The notes: generated by a model from the sequence alone, not told the origin. Shown: positions 1 to 13,066, counted from the stretch's first letter. The stretch: 64,000 bases of DNA from Phialocephala subalpina (GCA_900073065.1 FJOG01000020.1:4144-68143), one strand, 5' to 3'. Made by a program: numbers and translations.

Positions 1-114
1 TATTTAATTTAATTAAATAATAATAATAAAATTTAATATTTTAATTATTTATTAATTTGTTTAAATATATTTATTTAATTTCGAAATTAAATATATCAAA
101 AAAATAACTTATAT

Positions 115-325
115 TGTGGGTATAAGAGTAAGCACGTGATCACGTGCGACGCTAGGCTGCACTAGGACTAGCGTAGGAACGCGTAAAATTAAAGGATATA
201 ACTCTCCAATTTTACGCTTTTACTTCTGATTATTTACAACTCAACGGAATATAATAGTATAATCTTATTATATTACGTTTCTAATTTATTTACATGTGAT
301 TAAATATCCTTAGTAATACTAATAC
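115..325 (+). repeat. Left LTR of copia element
   Basis: It begins TGTGGGTATAAGAG and contains the self-complementary core GCACGTGATCACGTGC. It aligns along its length with 6340-6550, differing mainly by transitions. The 3' edge is approximate: similarity between the copies continues into internal sequence, and no clean tRNA primer-binding site survives. Confidence 0.75.
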
Positions 326-3048
326 TAATCAATAGTTATTTAATTAATTACGGAGTAATTAAATTTATATTAAAAGAGGTTAATTGCAACGCAAAAAAAG
401 TAATTACGCGCTTAAAATAATTAATACGCTTTTAGAGACTTCTTAAAAAAACGCGCTAAAAACGTTGCGATTATTAAAAGACTTGAAAAAAAAGCGCGAG
501 AAAAATCTTAACTTTATACTACCTAATTAAATCTACGTCTATTACGTAGAATAACGAACGTTTACGAAGATTTGAAATAAGCAGTTTAAAGCGCTACTTA
601 AAATCAACGTTAATAACGATACTATTCTATAGCCTCGAAACGGCGACCTCTTAATTGAATTCTCGTTTCTATTAATTAAAAAAGCGCAAACTTCTATTTA
701 AACGCGCTAATTTATACTTACGATTATATTTCCAATAAAATTTCGAGTACGATTTTTCGATAATTTACTCTCGATAAACGACTTTCGATAGTCTTTTCGA
801 TAAAGTATTTACGATTAAACACTTTGCGTTTACGATAAAATACTTTGCGTAATTCTCGTTATTTAATATTAAATATAATAATAATACTTAATCGAATTAT
901 AATTAAACCTCTTTTTAATTAATATTAAATTATACTTTAAAATAACGGATATATCAAAGAAAAATTTCCTTTACGATAAAAATAAATAAAGAAAACGATT
1001 TAATCCTACGAATAAAAACGATTAAAACGAGGAGAGTATTAACGGATTTATTATGCGCCGTCTTAATATCTATAAGAAAAAAGGATATATAGATTATAAT
1101 TTATAAGAAACTTTTAAAAAAAATTTCATAAAATAAATAATAGAGATTTTTCGTTTAATCGACTTTAATTTTATTCGTCGTTTGCGTAACTTTTTGCGCA
1201 TATATAAATACTAAGTACCAAGAGATAAAGTATTAATTATAGAGAACTTTATTCGAGTTATTAATTCGAAGGAATTCCATAAATAGACTACGCAAAAAAT
1301 CAACGACTAATTAAGAAATCGCAGTAACTTTTATTTACGATAAAATCAATCGTTGCTTCTAATTACTATAAATTAACTATTTGTATTATAATAAGCACTT
1401 TAATAATAATTAAACCAATAAACAACCACTAAACGAGACGCGACGAATTTAATTATCAAAAACTTAATTACACTTATTACTACCGAAATACTAACGAGTA
1501 CGAATATCTAACCTCAAAAAAAATAATAATAAGCTCAAATATAGCCCTAATAAAGTAAAATAAATAATGTCCCACTAATAAGCAACTCTTTATACGAAGA
1601 CCCTTACTCGAATCAATAATCGGGCCGATTAAACTCGACGATTAAATTAATTACAAATTTGATAAAAGTTTACTCCGAGGATAAGAAATACGGTGAGGAG
1701 TTATACGATTTCTTTGATAGTAAGTTATAAGTCTTTTATAACTATTATAATAAAGTCGGATTATTAAAGGATTAATTCAATAAAGCGTTTTTTATTATAT
1801 TAAAAAGTCGCGCGAGTATTTATTATTATAATTATATTGTAAGAAAAAATTTCGATTTCGAATTAATAATAGATATAATTAAAAAATATTTCGAGACGAA
1901 GGAAAATCGATAATTATATATATCGATATAGAGAGAGACTATATTACTACGAATCGTTGAGAGTAACCCGTTAAAGATTAAATTAAAGTATCTCTAAATA
2001 CTTATTAATAAACTTTAAAAGATTCAAATGAGTTTATTCGGCGAATATTAGAAAGAGTATAACTTCCGAGACTAAATTATTAGCGCTTACCGCGGAATTA
2101 AGAAATGTAACTTAGCACTCTATAAGCTTATTACTACGTTCGAAGGCGTTTGCGTTGAACTACGTTTGGTAGTAAGTATTGCGATACGCTTACGAGAGAC
2201 GCAACAATATAACTTGGATATTATTAGTAAGAATTAAAAGAGTGATAACGACGACGACTCGAAGTAACTTTAGATTGACCGAACATACGGACGACGTGGC
2301 AAAAACAAAGGAGGATAAGGCAAAGGAAGATAACGAAGTAAAGGAGACTCTCGCGGTAGATATCGGGAAAAACGTAAATATTAAAGAAGTTCGATTTTAT
2401 ATCAAAAGAAGTATTATATTTGTAATAAATCGAGGTACTAATTAATAAAACACTCGATAGAAAAGCAACGTTAAACTTATAACCGATTTCGATAACGATT
2501 TTAATATAAAGTAAATTACGATATTATATTTGCGTATTATTAAAACTTTTTCGTTTAATGTAAAAGTATAGAAAGTTTAAAAGACGAGAGATAAATAGAA
2601 TTAGATTAATTACTTATAAATATAGAAATAGAAAACGAATATAATAATTACGTCACGGAACTTAGAGAAATTGATAGTACGCAAACTATTACTATTTTCA
2701 ATGATTAATTTGTTCGCTATATAATCACGAGAGAGGATATTTTCTATATTTTAACGCTATTCTAATAGTTAGTACTCGGATCGAATTAATATTTAGTTTT
2801 TACGTTTAAGAATTAATACTCATTAAAGGTTTTCTAAGGAATTATACTCGATAGCGGAGCCGCTAAAGTATTAATTGCTGGCTAATTACAATTCATAACT
2901 TTACAAAAGATCGACGTTAGCATACAATTAAATACTACTATAATTAGTGCTTATAAGATCAAATTTGGTAAAAGTACTATTATATCTCAAAAAATTATTC
3001 GAATTGATATTCTATTAAAAGTTATCATTTTTTATATTATTTTTATAA

Positions 3049-3548
3049 ATACGCTTTTCTTGTTTTATATTTAAAATATAAATAAAATGGGTATTAAGCT
3101 CGATAATCTAAAGAACGTTTTAATTCAAGGAAATAAAATCGTTTTAATCGTGCGTAAATAAAGCTACCCGTGGATATTATTACATTAGTACGAATAAAGT
3201 ATAATTTAAAGTTATTTTATTAAAGTTGAATTACACTAATTATACCAACGTTTTGACTATTTATTAGTTCGACGACTATTAAGAGTCCTTTAACGCACAT
3301 ACGCTTTTCTTGTTTTATATTTAAAATATAAATAAAATGGGTATTAAGCTCGATAATCTAAAGAACGTTTTAATTCAAGGAAATAAAATCGTTTTAATCG
3401 TGCGTAAATAAAGCTACCCGTGGATATTATTACATTAGTACGAATAAAGTATAATTTAAAGTTATTTTATTAAAGTTGAATTACACTAATTATACCAACG
3501 TTTTGACTATTTATTAGTTCGACGACTATTAAGAGTCCTTTAACGCAC
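3049..3548 (+). repeat. Exact 250-bp tandem duplication in the copia element
   Basis: Bases 3049-3298 and 3299-3548 read as the same 250 bp twice in direct tandem, with no difference that I can see. The unit covers the end of the protease/spacer segment and the decayed GAG-pre-integrase motif (relics of ELxxLHxRFxHP). The corresponding part of copy 2 (about 7500-7650) has the segment once. The duplication must postdate most of the point mutation, or it is an assembly artefact. Confidence 0.9.
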
Positions 3549-6339
3549 CGTATATACTAAATCGATATATATTAAAAACCATTTAATTATATTATATATA
3601 ACGCTAAAAAGAATTTTTTATTAATAGAATTTCGATAACACGCTAAATCCATAGCAATTAAAATTAAAGAAATCTTTATTAAATCTTATAATAGCGTAGG
3701 AAAAGTAGAGAAATATTATACTTTACTACGACGAGTTTACGAGATTATTCGCGATAAATTAATTCGTAAACAAATTAATAAAGATTTAGTTTTATAGATA
3801 GTAATTAAAGCCGTTAACGATTTAATCGGATTTAATGGATTTGTATTAACTTTATTAGTCTTTAAGGCCTACTTTAAAATAATTAATAAAGACGCACTAT
3901 TACTATTAATTATTAAAAGAGCTAAGGCAATCCGCGTAACTACTAAGGAAGTCCGACGCCTTCACGCTAAACGACAAATTACGGACGCGCTAACTATAAA
4001 AAATGGGCCGAATATTATACTTACTCTAAAATTATTAATCATATTTAACGTACGCGTTTAACGCGAGAAAAGAGGATAAAGTAGTCTATACAAACTACTA
4101 AATACGAACAATAAAACTTGTACTATCGATATATTCTACGGACCGATAAACTTCCGATTAATAATAGTTAAGTTATATTATAAGGACGATAATAAGCAAT
4201 TAACTTTCGACGATTCGACTTCTCGAGTTTCTTTGTCGAACGATCTAAATAAAGAAAGTCCAAACTATAAAGAACTAATCGAGCAAAACAAGCCAATCTA
4301 GCGTTATAATCGAAGTAAGTTTAAGGGATCACGAAATAAAGTCCATTAATACTACGCTAAAAACGAAAACAGCGAAGACTTTAATAACGTATTTATAGTT
4401 ACTATTAAAAAAAGAAACATATTATTTATAGTTTTTATAATAAGTAAAGAGAAGTTTAATATAAAGTTAACTTTAAAACTACGTCGAGAAAATATAATTA
4501 CTACTTTCGGATATTTATTTAAAGCTTCTCAAAAAAAGGAAATAAACGGTCTTATTATAAGAAGAGTATTTAATCTCATGAAGCTCGATTATATTAAATA
4601 TATTGGAGTTCGTATCTTCAATTCGAGACTAGTTAACGAGGTTAAAAGTAAGGCTACGAATAGTTTATACGAGAAATTAAAACTCGTAATTCAAAGTTAT
4701 AACGATAAGGGAAAGCAAATAATTCTTATATAATCTCCGATAATCCAACGAGCTAATCAGCGAATTATTATAATACTAGCGCTTACTTTAACTCAACTTT
4801 TAAGCAAAAAGATCGGATTATAATTTCGAGATATTACTTAAATTTATATTTAATTTGCAATAAACCTCTAACGACTTATATTAGTACGATTACTAAAGGA
4901 GATACGTTACTTATACCTACTTAATATTATTATAATTATTTTAAAGCCTTTATATAATATTACGGAAATCGAAACCTATTAGTGGACTACGTATTATAAG
5001 TACTATAAAAAGAAGCTATTTATGATTATATCGATATACGACCCCTACTTCTTAATTATAACTACGAAGGATATATTCGACGTTATTAGTATATAAACAA
5101 ATAATATTTTTATTTTAGTAAACGAATTATTTTTTGTTTTTAAGGAAAATGAGCTCAAAAAGGCTAAATTTTTAATTAAACCCAAAGAAGTTTTAACCCC
5201 GAATACGCTATTAATTTTCAATAAATGTGTTTTATCTTAATACGGAAATACGATCGAATTAAAATAAAAAGAGTAAAGTAAAAAGCTTAAATTAATTGAT
5301 ATCAAATCTGCCAATTTCCAGGCCGACTACAGAAAATAGCGCGCTAAAAGAGTATATATTGCTACTATTTACTAATCGAAGGCGGTCTTTGATTTATCCG
5401 TTACTATTTAATATTAAAACCCGATTAAAGACGAAATCGCTACTCTTAATAAGAGACTCAAATAGCAAATCGATAATATAAATAGAAGCATCATATATAT
5501 CCCTCTCTAACTATTTATAGCCAAGTTATTCGTTTTCGTCGATAAATTATTCGCAAACAATAAAAATTTTAGCTCTTAGATTAAATATAAAATCGTTTTT
5601 GCGAATAAGTCGATTCGATTAAACGGTGAAAAATTCGAATTTAAAGGCAACTTTATCTATTAGAACTCGATAAAAAGTAAACGCGTAATTAGGAGCGTAT
5701 TAGCCTCTAAAATATATAGTATAATAAAAGGAGTAAATATAATTATTACTATTGGTACTACTATTAATATAATCACGGAATAATTTAGATTTCTTATTAT
5801 TCTTATTATTGTTTACACCGACTTTTATTCTTTATACGAGTGTTTAATTAAATTGAGTACTATTAAAGAGAAGCGTTTAATAATCGATATTATAGCTTTA
5901 TATTAATCGTATGAGCGTAAAGAGTTGCAAGAAATTCGGTGGATTAATGGATAAAATAATATAGTCGATATTATAACGAAGTTAATACTTAATAAAGCTC
6001 TAAAGAAGTTCTTAGATACTAATTACTTTACGGTGAAAATAGAAGGATAAGTTAAGAGAAGAAAAGACAATGGAGTAGTAGAGTAGAGCGGAGAGAAGTG
6101 GATAGAGAGATAAAGAAAAGTAGAAAAGTAATTTACGCGTTGTATTTTAAAGTTATAGTTACTTGACCGATAAGGCCAGAAATGGGGGAATTCCCTCTCT
6201 TTTAACCTAATATTTTAGGCAATTATTGGAATATTAGCGAGTTTTACGTATTAATAGTATATAGTAAAAATAGAAGATAATTGCGTTTATTTCTTTGGAA
6301 AATTGGTTTTAGTCTTTATTATAAAGAAAGAAGTATTAG

Positions 6340-6550
6340 TGTGGGTATAAGAGTAAGCACGTGATCACGTGCGACGCTAGGCTGCACTAAGACTGGCGTG
6401 GGAACGCGCAAAATTAGAGGATATAATTCTCTAACTTTACGCTCTTACTTCTAATTATTTACAACTCAACGGAATACAATAATATAATTTTATTGTATTA
6501 CGTTTTTAATTTACTTATATATAACTAAATATCTCTGGTAATACCAATAT
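6340..6550 (+). repeat. Middle LTR shared by the two copia copies
   Basis: It starts with the same TGTGGGTATAAGAG as the left LTR and is preceded by a purine-rich stretch (ataaagaaagaag) that could be a decayed polypurine tract. It is therefore the right LTR of copy 1. Sequence beyond it resumes the internal 5' part of the same element, so it also serves as the left LTR of copy 2. Confidence 0.75.
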
Positions 6551-8195
6551 ATATTATTATTAATAATATTAATATTAATTAGTAATTATAAAGTAATTAA
6601 ATTTATATTAAAAGAAATTAATTATAACGTAAAAAATATATATATATTTAAAATAATTAATATATTTTTAGAAACTTCTTAAAAAAAACACGCTAAAAAC
6701 ATTACGATTATTAAAAAAAAAAACGCGAAAAGAATTTTAATTTTATATTATTTAATTAAATTTGCGTTTATTATACAAAATAATAAATATTTATAAAGAT
6801 TTAAAATAAGTAATTTAAAATATTATTCGAAATTAATATTAAAAATATTATTATTTTATAATTTCGAAATAATGATTTCTTAATTGAGTTCTCGTTTTTA
6901 TTAATTAGAAAAGCGTAAACTTTTATTCGAATGCGCCAATTTATATTTATAATTATATTTTCGATAAAATTTCGAGTATAATTTTCGATAATTTACTTTC
7001 GATAAATAATTTTCGATAATCCTTTCGAGAAAATATTTACGATTAAATATTTTATACTTATAATAAAATACTTTATATAATTCTCATTATTTAATATTAA
7101 ATATAATAATAATATTTAATCGGATTATAATTAAATTTCTTTTTAATAAATATTAAATTATATTTTAAAATAATAAATATATCAAAAAAAAAATTTATAA
7201 TAAAAATAAATAAAGAAAATAATTTAATTTTACGAATAAAAACGATTATAATAAGGAAACTATTAATAGATTTATTATATATTATTTTAAAATTTATATA
7301 AAAAAAGAATATACGAATTATAATTTATAAAAAAACTTTTAAAGAAAATTTCGTAAAATAAATAATAATAAATTTTCATTTAATTAATATTAATTTTATT
7401 TGTTATTTATATAATTTCTTACGTATATATAAATATTAATTACTAATTAATTATAATTTATAATTTTATAAAAAATTAATATTAATATCCAATTAAATAT
7501 TATTATATTTCAAAGAATTATTATATTAATACGAATAAAATATAATTTAGAATTATTTTATTAAAATTAAATTATATTAATTATATTAATATTTTAATTA
7601 TTTATTAATTTAATAATTATTAAAAGTTTTTTAACGAATTAATTATAAATTAAATATTATTATTATTATTAGATATATAAAATTTTTTTAGAAAATTCAA
7701 ATTTATTTTAGAAAATAATTATGAATTTAATTATTTAATTATTATTAATATTTTATATTTAAATAATAAATTCATTTATAATATTTTAAATAATTAGATT
7801 TCTTAAAAATATATTTATAAAAGAAATATAAAATATTTTATATATATATTAAATTAATATATATTAAAAACTATTTGATTATATTATATATAACGCTAAA
7901 AAGAATTTTTTACTAATAAAATTCCAATAATATATTGAATTTATAATAATCGAAATTAAAGAATTTTTTATTAAAGTTTATAATAACGTAAGAAAAATAA
8001 AGAAATATTTTATTTTATTATAATGAATTTACGAGATTATTCGCAATAAATTAATTCGTAAATAAATTAAAAAGAATTAAAATAATCCACGTAATTATTA
8101 AAGAAATTCGATGTTTTTATATTGAATAATAAATTGCGAACGCGCTAATTATAAGAAATAGATCGAATATTACGCTTATTTTAAAATTATTATAA
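6551..8195 (+). mobile_element. Second, internally deleted copia copy
   Basis: From 6551 the sequence parallels copy 1 from about 330 to 1210, then jumps to the equivalent of about 3170-3540 (GAG-pre-integrase), 3550-3780 (integrase) and 3910-4035, where it stops. It is more decayed than copy 1: many CpG sites present in copy 1 are TpG, CpA or TpA here. No right-hand LTR of this copy is visible. Confidence 0.8.
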
Positions 8196-8490
8196 CGTTT
8201 TTACGATTGGTCAATTGGTATAACGGGTCAAATAATAAGGCGTTGGTTAATATAGGGTTATAAAGTAGGTTTAACAATACGTAGAATTATATTAGGTATA
8301 GGGTTTTGAGCATAAGGCTCCTATGAACGAGGCGAGGCGAGCTATATAGGATACTAACTAGCCAATGACACATGGAGTCCCGAACGAGTAGGGACTCCAC
8401 CGCGTGACCTAGGGTCTCCTACCAATAGAGAAGTCTCGGTTGCTGAGCCTATAGTCTATTAGCCTCGTAGTTCGTGATATTACGTATAAT
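8196..8490. repeat. GC-normal island inside the RIP block, possible LTR remnant
   Basis: About 290 bp with clearly higher G+C interrupts the AT-rich block right where copia copy 2 stops. It contains no open frame. On the minus strand it has a TATATAG-like box followed by a pyrimidine-rich stretch, as in a promoter or LTR, but I see no second copy and no clear terminal TG...CA. It also carries a perfect hairpin, listed separately. A solo LTR of another element or a small insertion are both possible. Confidence 0.4.
8373..8399. other. Perfect 9-bp stem hairpin
   Basis: TGGAGTCCC, then a 9-nt loop GAACGAGTA, then GGGACTCCA. The arms are perfectly complementary and retain G and C although the surroundings are RIP-decayed. 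No T tract follows, so there is no reason to call it a terminator. Confidence 0.7.
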
Positions 8491-8989
8491 TAATTACTTT
8501 GCGCGATAATTATCGAATTAATCCAATTTATTAATTAAGACGAAATAATTTATAATTAAATATTTATTTATTATTTTTTTATAATATATATAATTTAAAT
8601 TATTCTTTTAATAATTATTATAATAAATAATATTTTATTTGTATAATATATAATTTACTAATATATATAATTATTAAAAACTTAATATTTGATTTTATTT
8701 TAATTTTATAAAATTAATTTGTATTTTGTATTTTTTTTTTACGAAATAATTATAAAATTCTTTTCGAAAAAAATTTTAATTATATTATTTTTATCGATTT
8801 AAATAATTTCGATATTAAATAAATTATATTTTTAATAGAACGAATTATTAAAAATGCGTTTAATATAAAGATATAAAGTATTATATTTAATTTAATTATA
8901 TATATAAATTCGAAATTAATAATATTTTTAATTATTTTAAAAGAAATAATTTTTAATATATTATTATAATTTAATTTGATTTCTTAAAA

Positions 8990-11008
8990 AGGAATTAAAC
9001 AAATATATAACGAAGTTAATTAGCGAATACTTAAAGAATTTATAAGATATATTTATTATAATATCGAAAGTTTTTATATATATTACTTCGAAAGAAAAAT
9101 TTAAACGAATAATACAAAGAATATTTATATAAAATCGATAATATAATATATTGAAAAACATTAAAATAATTAATTAAAATTTATAATTCAAAGTCTTTTT
9201 TTCGAGTAATTTATAAAATTTTAAAATATTACTTTTAATGGACTTTATTATAAATATTAAAAGATTTGAAAACTAATTATAAATTTAATATATTTTTTAT
9301 TTTTATTAATATTATTTTATTTAACGGCGAATATAATTAGTTTAATATATTTATTATTAGAAACTATAAATAAAATCTCGATAAAAATCGTTTTATAAAA
9401 ACTTTAATATAATTGGTAAATTATATACGGGAAGTATTTAAAAGTTAATTAGAGCGGCAATTTATATTAAGTTTTATAATTTATAAAAATATAATATAAC
9501 TTTAAATAATCAATAGATTTAATATATATAACTTTAATAATTTTAATATATATAAAAAGTTTAAACGATTTATTCGAGTTATTATTAAGTATATACTAAT
9601 AATAAACGCAAAGTTAAACCCGAATATATTTATTAAATATAATAAAATCGATAAATATATTATTATATTAAATATAAACATTTTTTTAAAGGATAAGTTA
9701 ATTGCTTCGATAAAAGCGATAATATACCAGGGAATAATATACTATCGAGGAAAAAGACTTAATTTAACAGACTAAAAGTACGTAATGAAATTCGCTTGAT
9801 CGTTTGATAAAAAGTAACGAGAAAGAGATTTGTTGAAGTTGGTTAAAGACAAAAGAGTCAAAAGCATTATTGAATAATTCTATTATGAGCAGATTACTAT
9901 TAATGGGAGCGCGGTTATTATTGCGCATTTACGGGCAAGCTTGAAGTTTGGGGCCCCACGGAAGCTTTCGGGAAAATCCTCTTAGGTCGATGGCAGTGCG
10001 GAGTCTAGTCGAGCGTACTCGAGAACAAGAAGCCTCATAATAAGGTCAAGGAGTAGTGCTGCTCGATTGACGGGTCTAGGAATTAGTACGAGCAGCACGC
10101 TAATATCTTCTGGGCAGAAAAAGAAAAGAGAAGAAGAATTTGCTGAGGGGAGTGGTGGAATGAAGAGATTTAAATCGGCTGACGGCCGAACCGGAAACCG
10201 CGACCTAGACACTACCGACGTTTATAGTATCCAAGAAACCGAGGCCGATAGTCTGGCAGGTTGTGAAAGTGAGACGTATGGCAATAGAATACATTGCTAT
10301 TTAGTAACTTCACTAGTTGGAAGGCCATTTCATGCATATACGTTAATTAGGGAGCATTTAGAGGCGCTGCGTGATGCTATCGCCGGTCACAAATCGCTTC
10401 TTGAGAATGGGAAGATTCTTTATCGGGACATTTCCGAGAATAATATTATTATTACGGATGCTGCTATTAAAGGAGACCCGAAGGGAAGATTAATTGATTT
10501 AGACTTGGCGAAGGAGTTAGATAGCGTGCCTAGTGGAGCTAGTCACCGGACTGGAACCATGCAATTCATGGCGATCGAAGTACTCTAAAGCAAGAGATAC
10601 ACTTATCGGCATGACTTTGAGTCATTATTCTACGTCTTTATATGGATGTGTATTCGTTATGGCTACGAAGATCTAATCGACTAGGAGGAATCAATTGTGC
10701 CGCGTTCATAGCCGAGCAAAAGAAGGGTGCGACTAACAAAGACTAGCATACTGCGAGGTTAGTATACTGGGACCTATGCAGAAATTGCCAATACGAAACG
10801 GGGTCACATGGTTGGGTTTGAGGATATAACTGCGGAGTTTGCGCTAGAGTTTTGCGTTTTTAAAGATTTGGCCGAGGAGTTAAGGAATATTCTTTTTCGC
10901 GGCCGAGATCTGGCACTTTTCATAGAAACATATAAGGATCGTAGTATTATGTACGATGGGATGATTAATGTATTCAACAAGGCAATTAGCCATTTGGGAA
11001 AGGAGTAA
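8990..11008 (+). pseudogene. FunK1-type fungal protein kinase pseudogene
   Basis: Remnants of a FunK1 (fungal-type kinase, PF17667) reading frame can be followed on the + strand. The 5' half (about 8990-9880) is AT-rich and full of stops. The 3' half has normal composition, with four or more in-frame stops (TAG at 9983, TAA at 10586, further TAGs at about 10681-10768). The best open piece, 10067-10588, has the catalytic loop YRDISENNI and the metal-binding LIDLDLA, matching the FunK1 pattern. The C-terminal part 10808-11008 ends with FNKAISHLGKE, then a stop. All stops sit in one frame and are explicable as CAG, CAA or TGG mutated by C-to-T. It has no predicted function now. FunK1 genes are often multicopy, which would expose them to RIP. 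Confidence 0.82.
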
Positions 11009-11263
11009 CAGGCAAATTCATGGGCAAAGCGACGATTGACTTTTAGCATTATAAGGCGTTTAGGATTTTATTTTTTTATTTTATTTTATTTTTTATTTTT
11101 GAAATATTTATTTTGGGAGTCTAAGGAAACTATGCAATACAATGATACTAGGGATATCAATAAACGCACGACTTATTATATACTACATCAATTGTTTCCC
11201 ATGAAAATGATGCGCCTTATGTCTGCTTCCGATGATAACCCCCCCATTTTCTTCTGTGATATC

Positions 11264-11850
11264 GCCGATCGATAGAATTCTCACAATATGACACTCGCAG
11301 TGAGGGATGTTATCGAACTGTTCAAGATAGTGAAGCGCGAAAAGGAACTCTATCGAGAGATACTCGCCTTCTTAGTCTCGCACGATCACCGGACAGTGAG
11401 AATATATAGTCATTATCTTGTGATCGATAAAGAAAAAACCACCTTTTACCGCTATGCGATCTATACGTTCGACTTCATAGCACTAAATAGTAAGGAAAAG
11501 TAGACGGCATACAAATTCACAAAGAATATTTACGATATATAAATGCTAACTCACTTGAAAAGAATCTATTTAGTTATCGATGATTTGCCGCTGGATTTTA
11601 AAGTCTCATAGCAATTTAAGGCAAGGGAATCTAGACTTTCACAAGGGTTAGAAAGCCACCATCTCTCTGATCAAACTAGTCATAATGCCGCGTCTCTAAA
11701 CGAAGCTGACAGTCAATCAAACTATGCTAGTTCGCCAGACGTTACCCCTAATACTTTACTGTCTCAAAGGATCGACGGGAAAGCATTTAAAAAGCCAAAG
11801 AAAAGGGCTCGGCCCGTAGAACTACACTAGTCTGAAGACGCTGTTTAAAG
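11264..11850 (+). pseudogene. DUF7924-family relic
   Basis: A single frame reads through DR*NSHNMTLAVRDVIELF, then REILAFLVSHDHRTVRIYSHY and TTFYRYAI, and continues after stops into TAYKFTKNIYD, THLKRI and a low-complexity C-terminal tail ending in basic KKPKKRARP. I recognise this as the fungal DUF7924 family, whose members lie near FunK1-type genes in many genomes. In-frame stops at about 11273, 11501, 11539 and 11609 replace expected Q or W codons. The N-terminal part of the family is absent or unrecognisable. Function of the family is unknown. Confidence 0.65.
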
Positions 11851-13066
11851 ATGGGAATTGTTTCAAGGTGATCGGCTGTTTGGGAGAGGAGGTAAATGCA
11901 TAGGCGAGGCGAGGACCTGGGAGCATTTGTTTGCTATAAAGTTTTGGGGAAATCTGTATGATACAATGAAGCAAAATGATTGATTTGTATGGTTAACCCC
12001 GCAGTTGTTTTTGATCAAAGACGTTGCTGGGCGTAGCAAGTAGATGAGGAACCTCCACCTCTCCTTCCTTCCCTTCCCCCACCCCGTTCTCCCGTCTGAT
12101 ATCCACAGCTTCCACACCCACTGACCCCCCGCAAGCACAGATATTCAAAGAGCCAACATTTCAGAAATTGTCCAATTCCCCTCATATCACAAGTTGAAAA
12201 TGCCCACTATTAGGGGGATGCGGGAAGAGGTGAGGAAGACCTACTCTTGCTATATTTAGGACTCACTGGGAATTTTATCAACACTACGTCCACGTCCTTG
12301 GAGGCAGACGCTCGATTCTTTTTGTCTCGAGAATTGAAAATCTGCAGAAAGCCCTATCACTCTCAGCCCTGACCCTCTCAACAGAGCTGTGCATAGAGGG
12401 GATGAAAATGTTTCCAGCATCCCGTCGGAAAAGAGGTCAGTTCATCTCTAGACTGTATGGACCTTACGATAGATGCTGAGAATCCTACGTCAAGTGGTAA
12501 TTGCAATTTGATATACGTTGTAACCGACGCTATTTGGGAGTTTCTGCCAAATGTAGGGGGTTTGGTTGCTGCTGCGGCCACAGCGCTTTGCGATGTGTGA
12601 TGGACACTCCTCTGCTTAAGGAAACTGGGCTACAGGCATATAGGCTAGGAAGATTTGTGGCACATAAGTTGTTTGATGCTTTGATTTAGATTATTATCAA
12701 CAAGGTAGACAACATTCGCAGCAGTCCGATATCTGGATCTGTCGTTCATGCTCCGAGTATTCCCATCGCGAAGACCATTTCATCCAGGACTTGAAGACAC
12801 ACGCTCCTTATCCCTTGGCCGAGACCTCGCCTCCAAGTGCCACATATGTCGGAACGGACAGGGAAACTTCTTGTGTGGATGGTGTGATGCCAAAGGAACA
12901 GTAGAGGTAGCGGGCGGTGGTAAATTCAACTCGCTGAGCTCCATAAGCAATCTGGGCAACTCACGCGAGGAGCATAGGAATTAAAAACATAAAACATGAC
13001 GATAATAAAAATTAAAAAAAACTCTACCCACTCTTGAACCCACAAACCACCCAGGTTCCCAAGCCA
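11851..13066. other. Intergenic, no gene recognised
   Basis: About 1.2 kb between the DUF7924 relic and the surface-protein gene. Only short, mutually overlapping open frames without domain signal or codon bias are present. A pyrimidine-rich tract lies at 12050-12130. Confidence 0.6.

Larger units (their letters stand above)
115..6550 (+). mobile_element. Degenerate Ty1/copia LTR retrotransposon, copy 1
   Basis: Two LTRs of roughly 210 bp start at 115 and 6340 and share the 5' end TGTGGGTATAAGAG followed by GTAAGCACGTGATCACGTGC. Between them, on the + strand, decayed polyprotein pieces lie in copia order. There is a CCHC-like knuckle near 2405-2460, a protease motif DSGAA at 2850-2864, a GAG-pre-integrase segment near 3180-3298 (duplicated), integrase remnants at 3550-4030, reverse transcriptase remnants at about 4550-5250 and RNase H near 5500-5760. 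In RNase H, LFVFVD and FANN are still readable, and the usual LASE motif reads LASK. The integrase-before-RT order identifies Ty1/copia rather than gypsy. Numerous stops, mostly explicable as CAG, CAA or TGG changed to TAG or TAA, make it non-functional. Confidence 0.88.
1..9880. repeat. AT-rich RIP-decayed transposon block
   Basis: The stretch is dominated by A and T, is rich in TpA, and holds no long open frame, whereas sequence from about 9.9 kb onward has normal composition. Decayed reading frames with many TAA and TAG codons are still recognisable as copia-type polyprotein and, at the right end, as a FunK1 kinase. This is the expected product of repeat-induced point mutation (RIP; C-to-T on either strand, preferring CpA). 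Bases 1-114 are simple A/T sequence with nothing recognisable. The block ends gradually, inside the FunK1 pseudogene. Confidence 0.9.

Noticed and set aside
2179..2445. 88-codon open frame in the AT-rich block
   Set aside because: It is a chance open piece within the decayed gag region of the copia element; the knuckle signal lies in another frame.
5296..5481. 61-codon open frame
   Set aside because: Part of the decayed reverse transcriptase/RNase H region, without a start of its own.
8205..8290. tRNA-like wording (ggtcaattggtataac, gggtttt)
   Set aside because: No cloverleaf with a 7-bp acceptor stem and TTCGA-type T loop can be formed; more likely LTR or insertion sequence.
11863..12138. 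91-codon minus-strand open frame
   Set aside because: Low-complexity reverse of a pyrimidine-rich tract, no domain.
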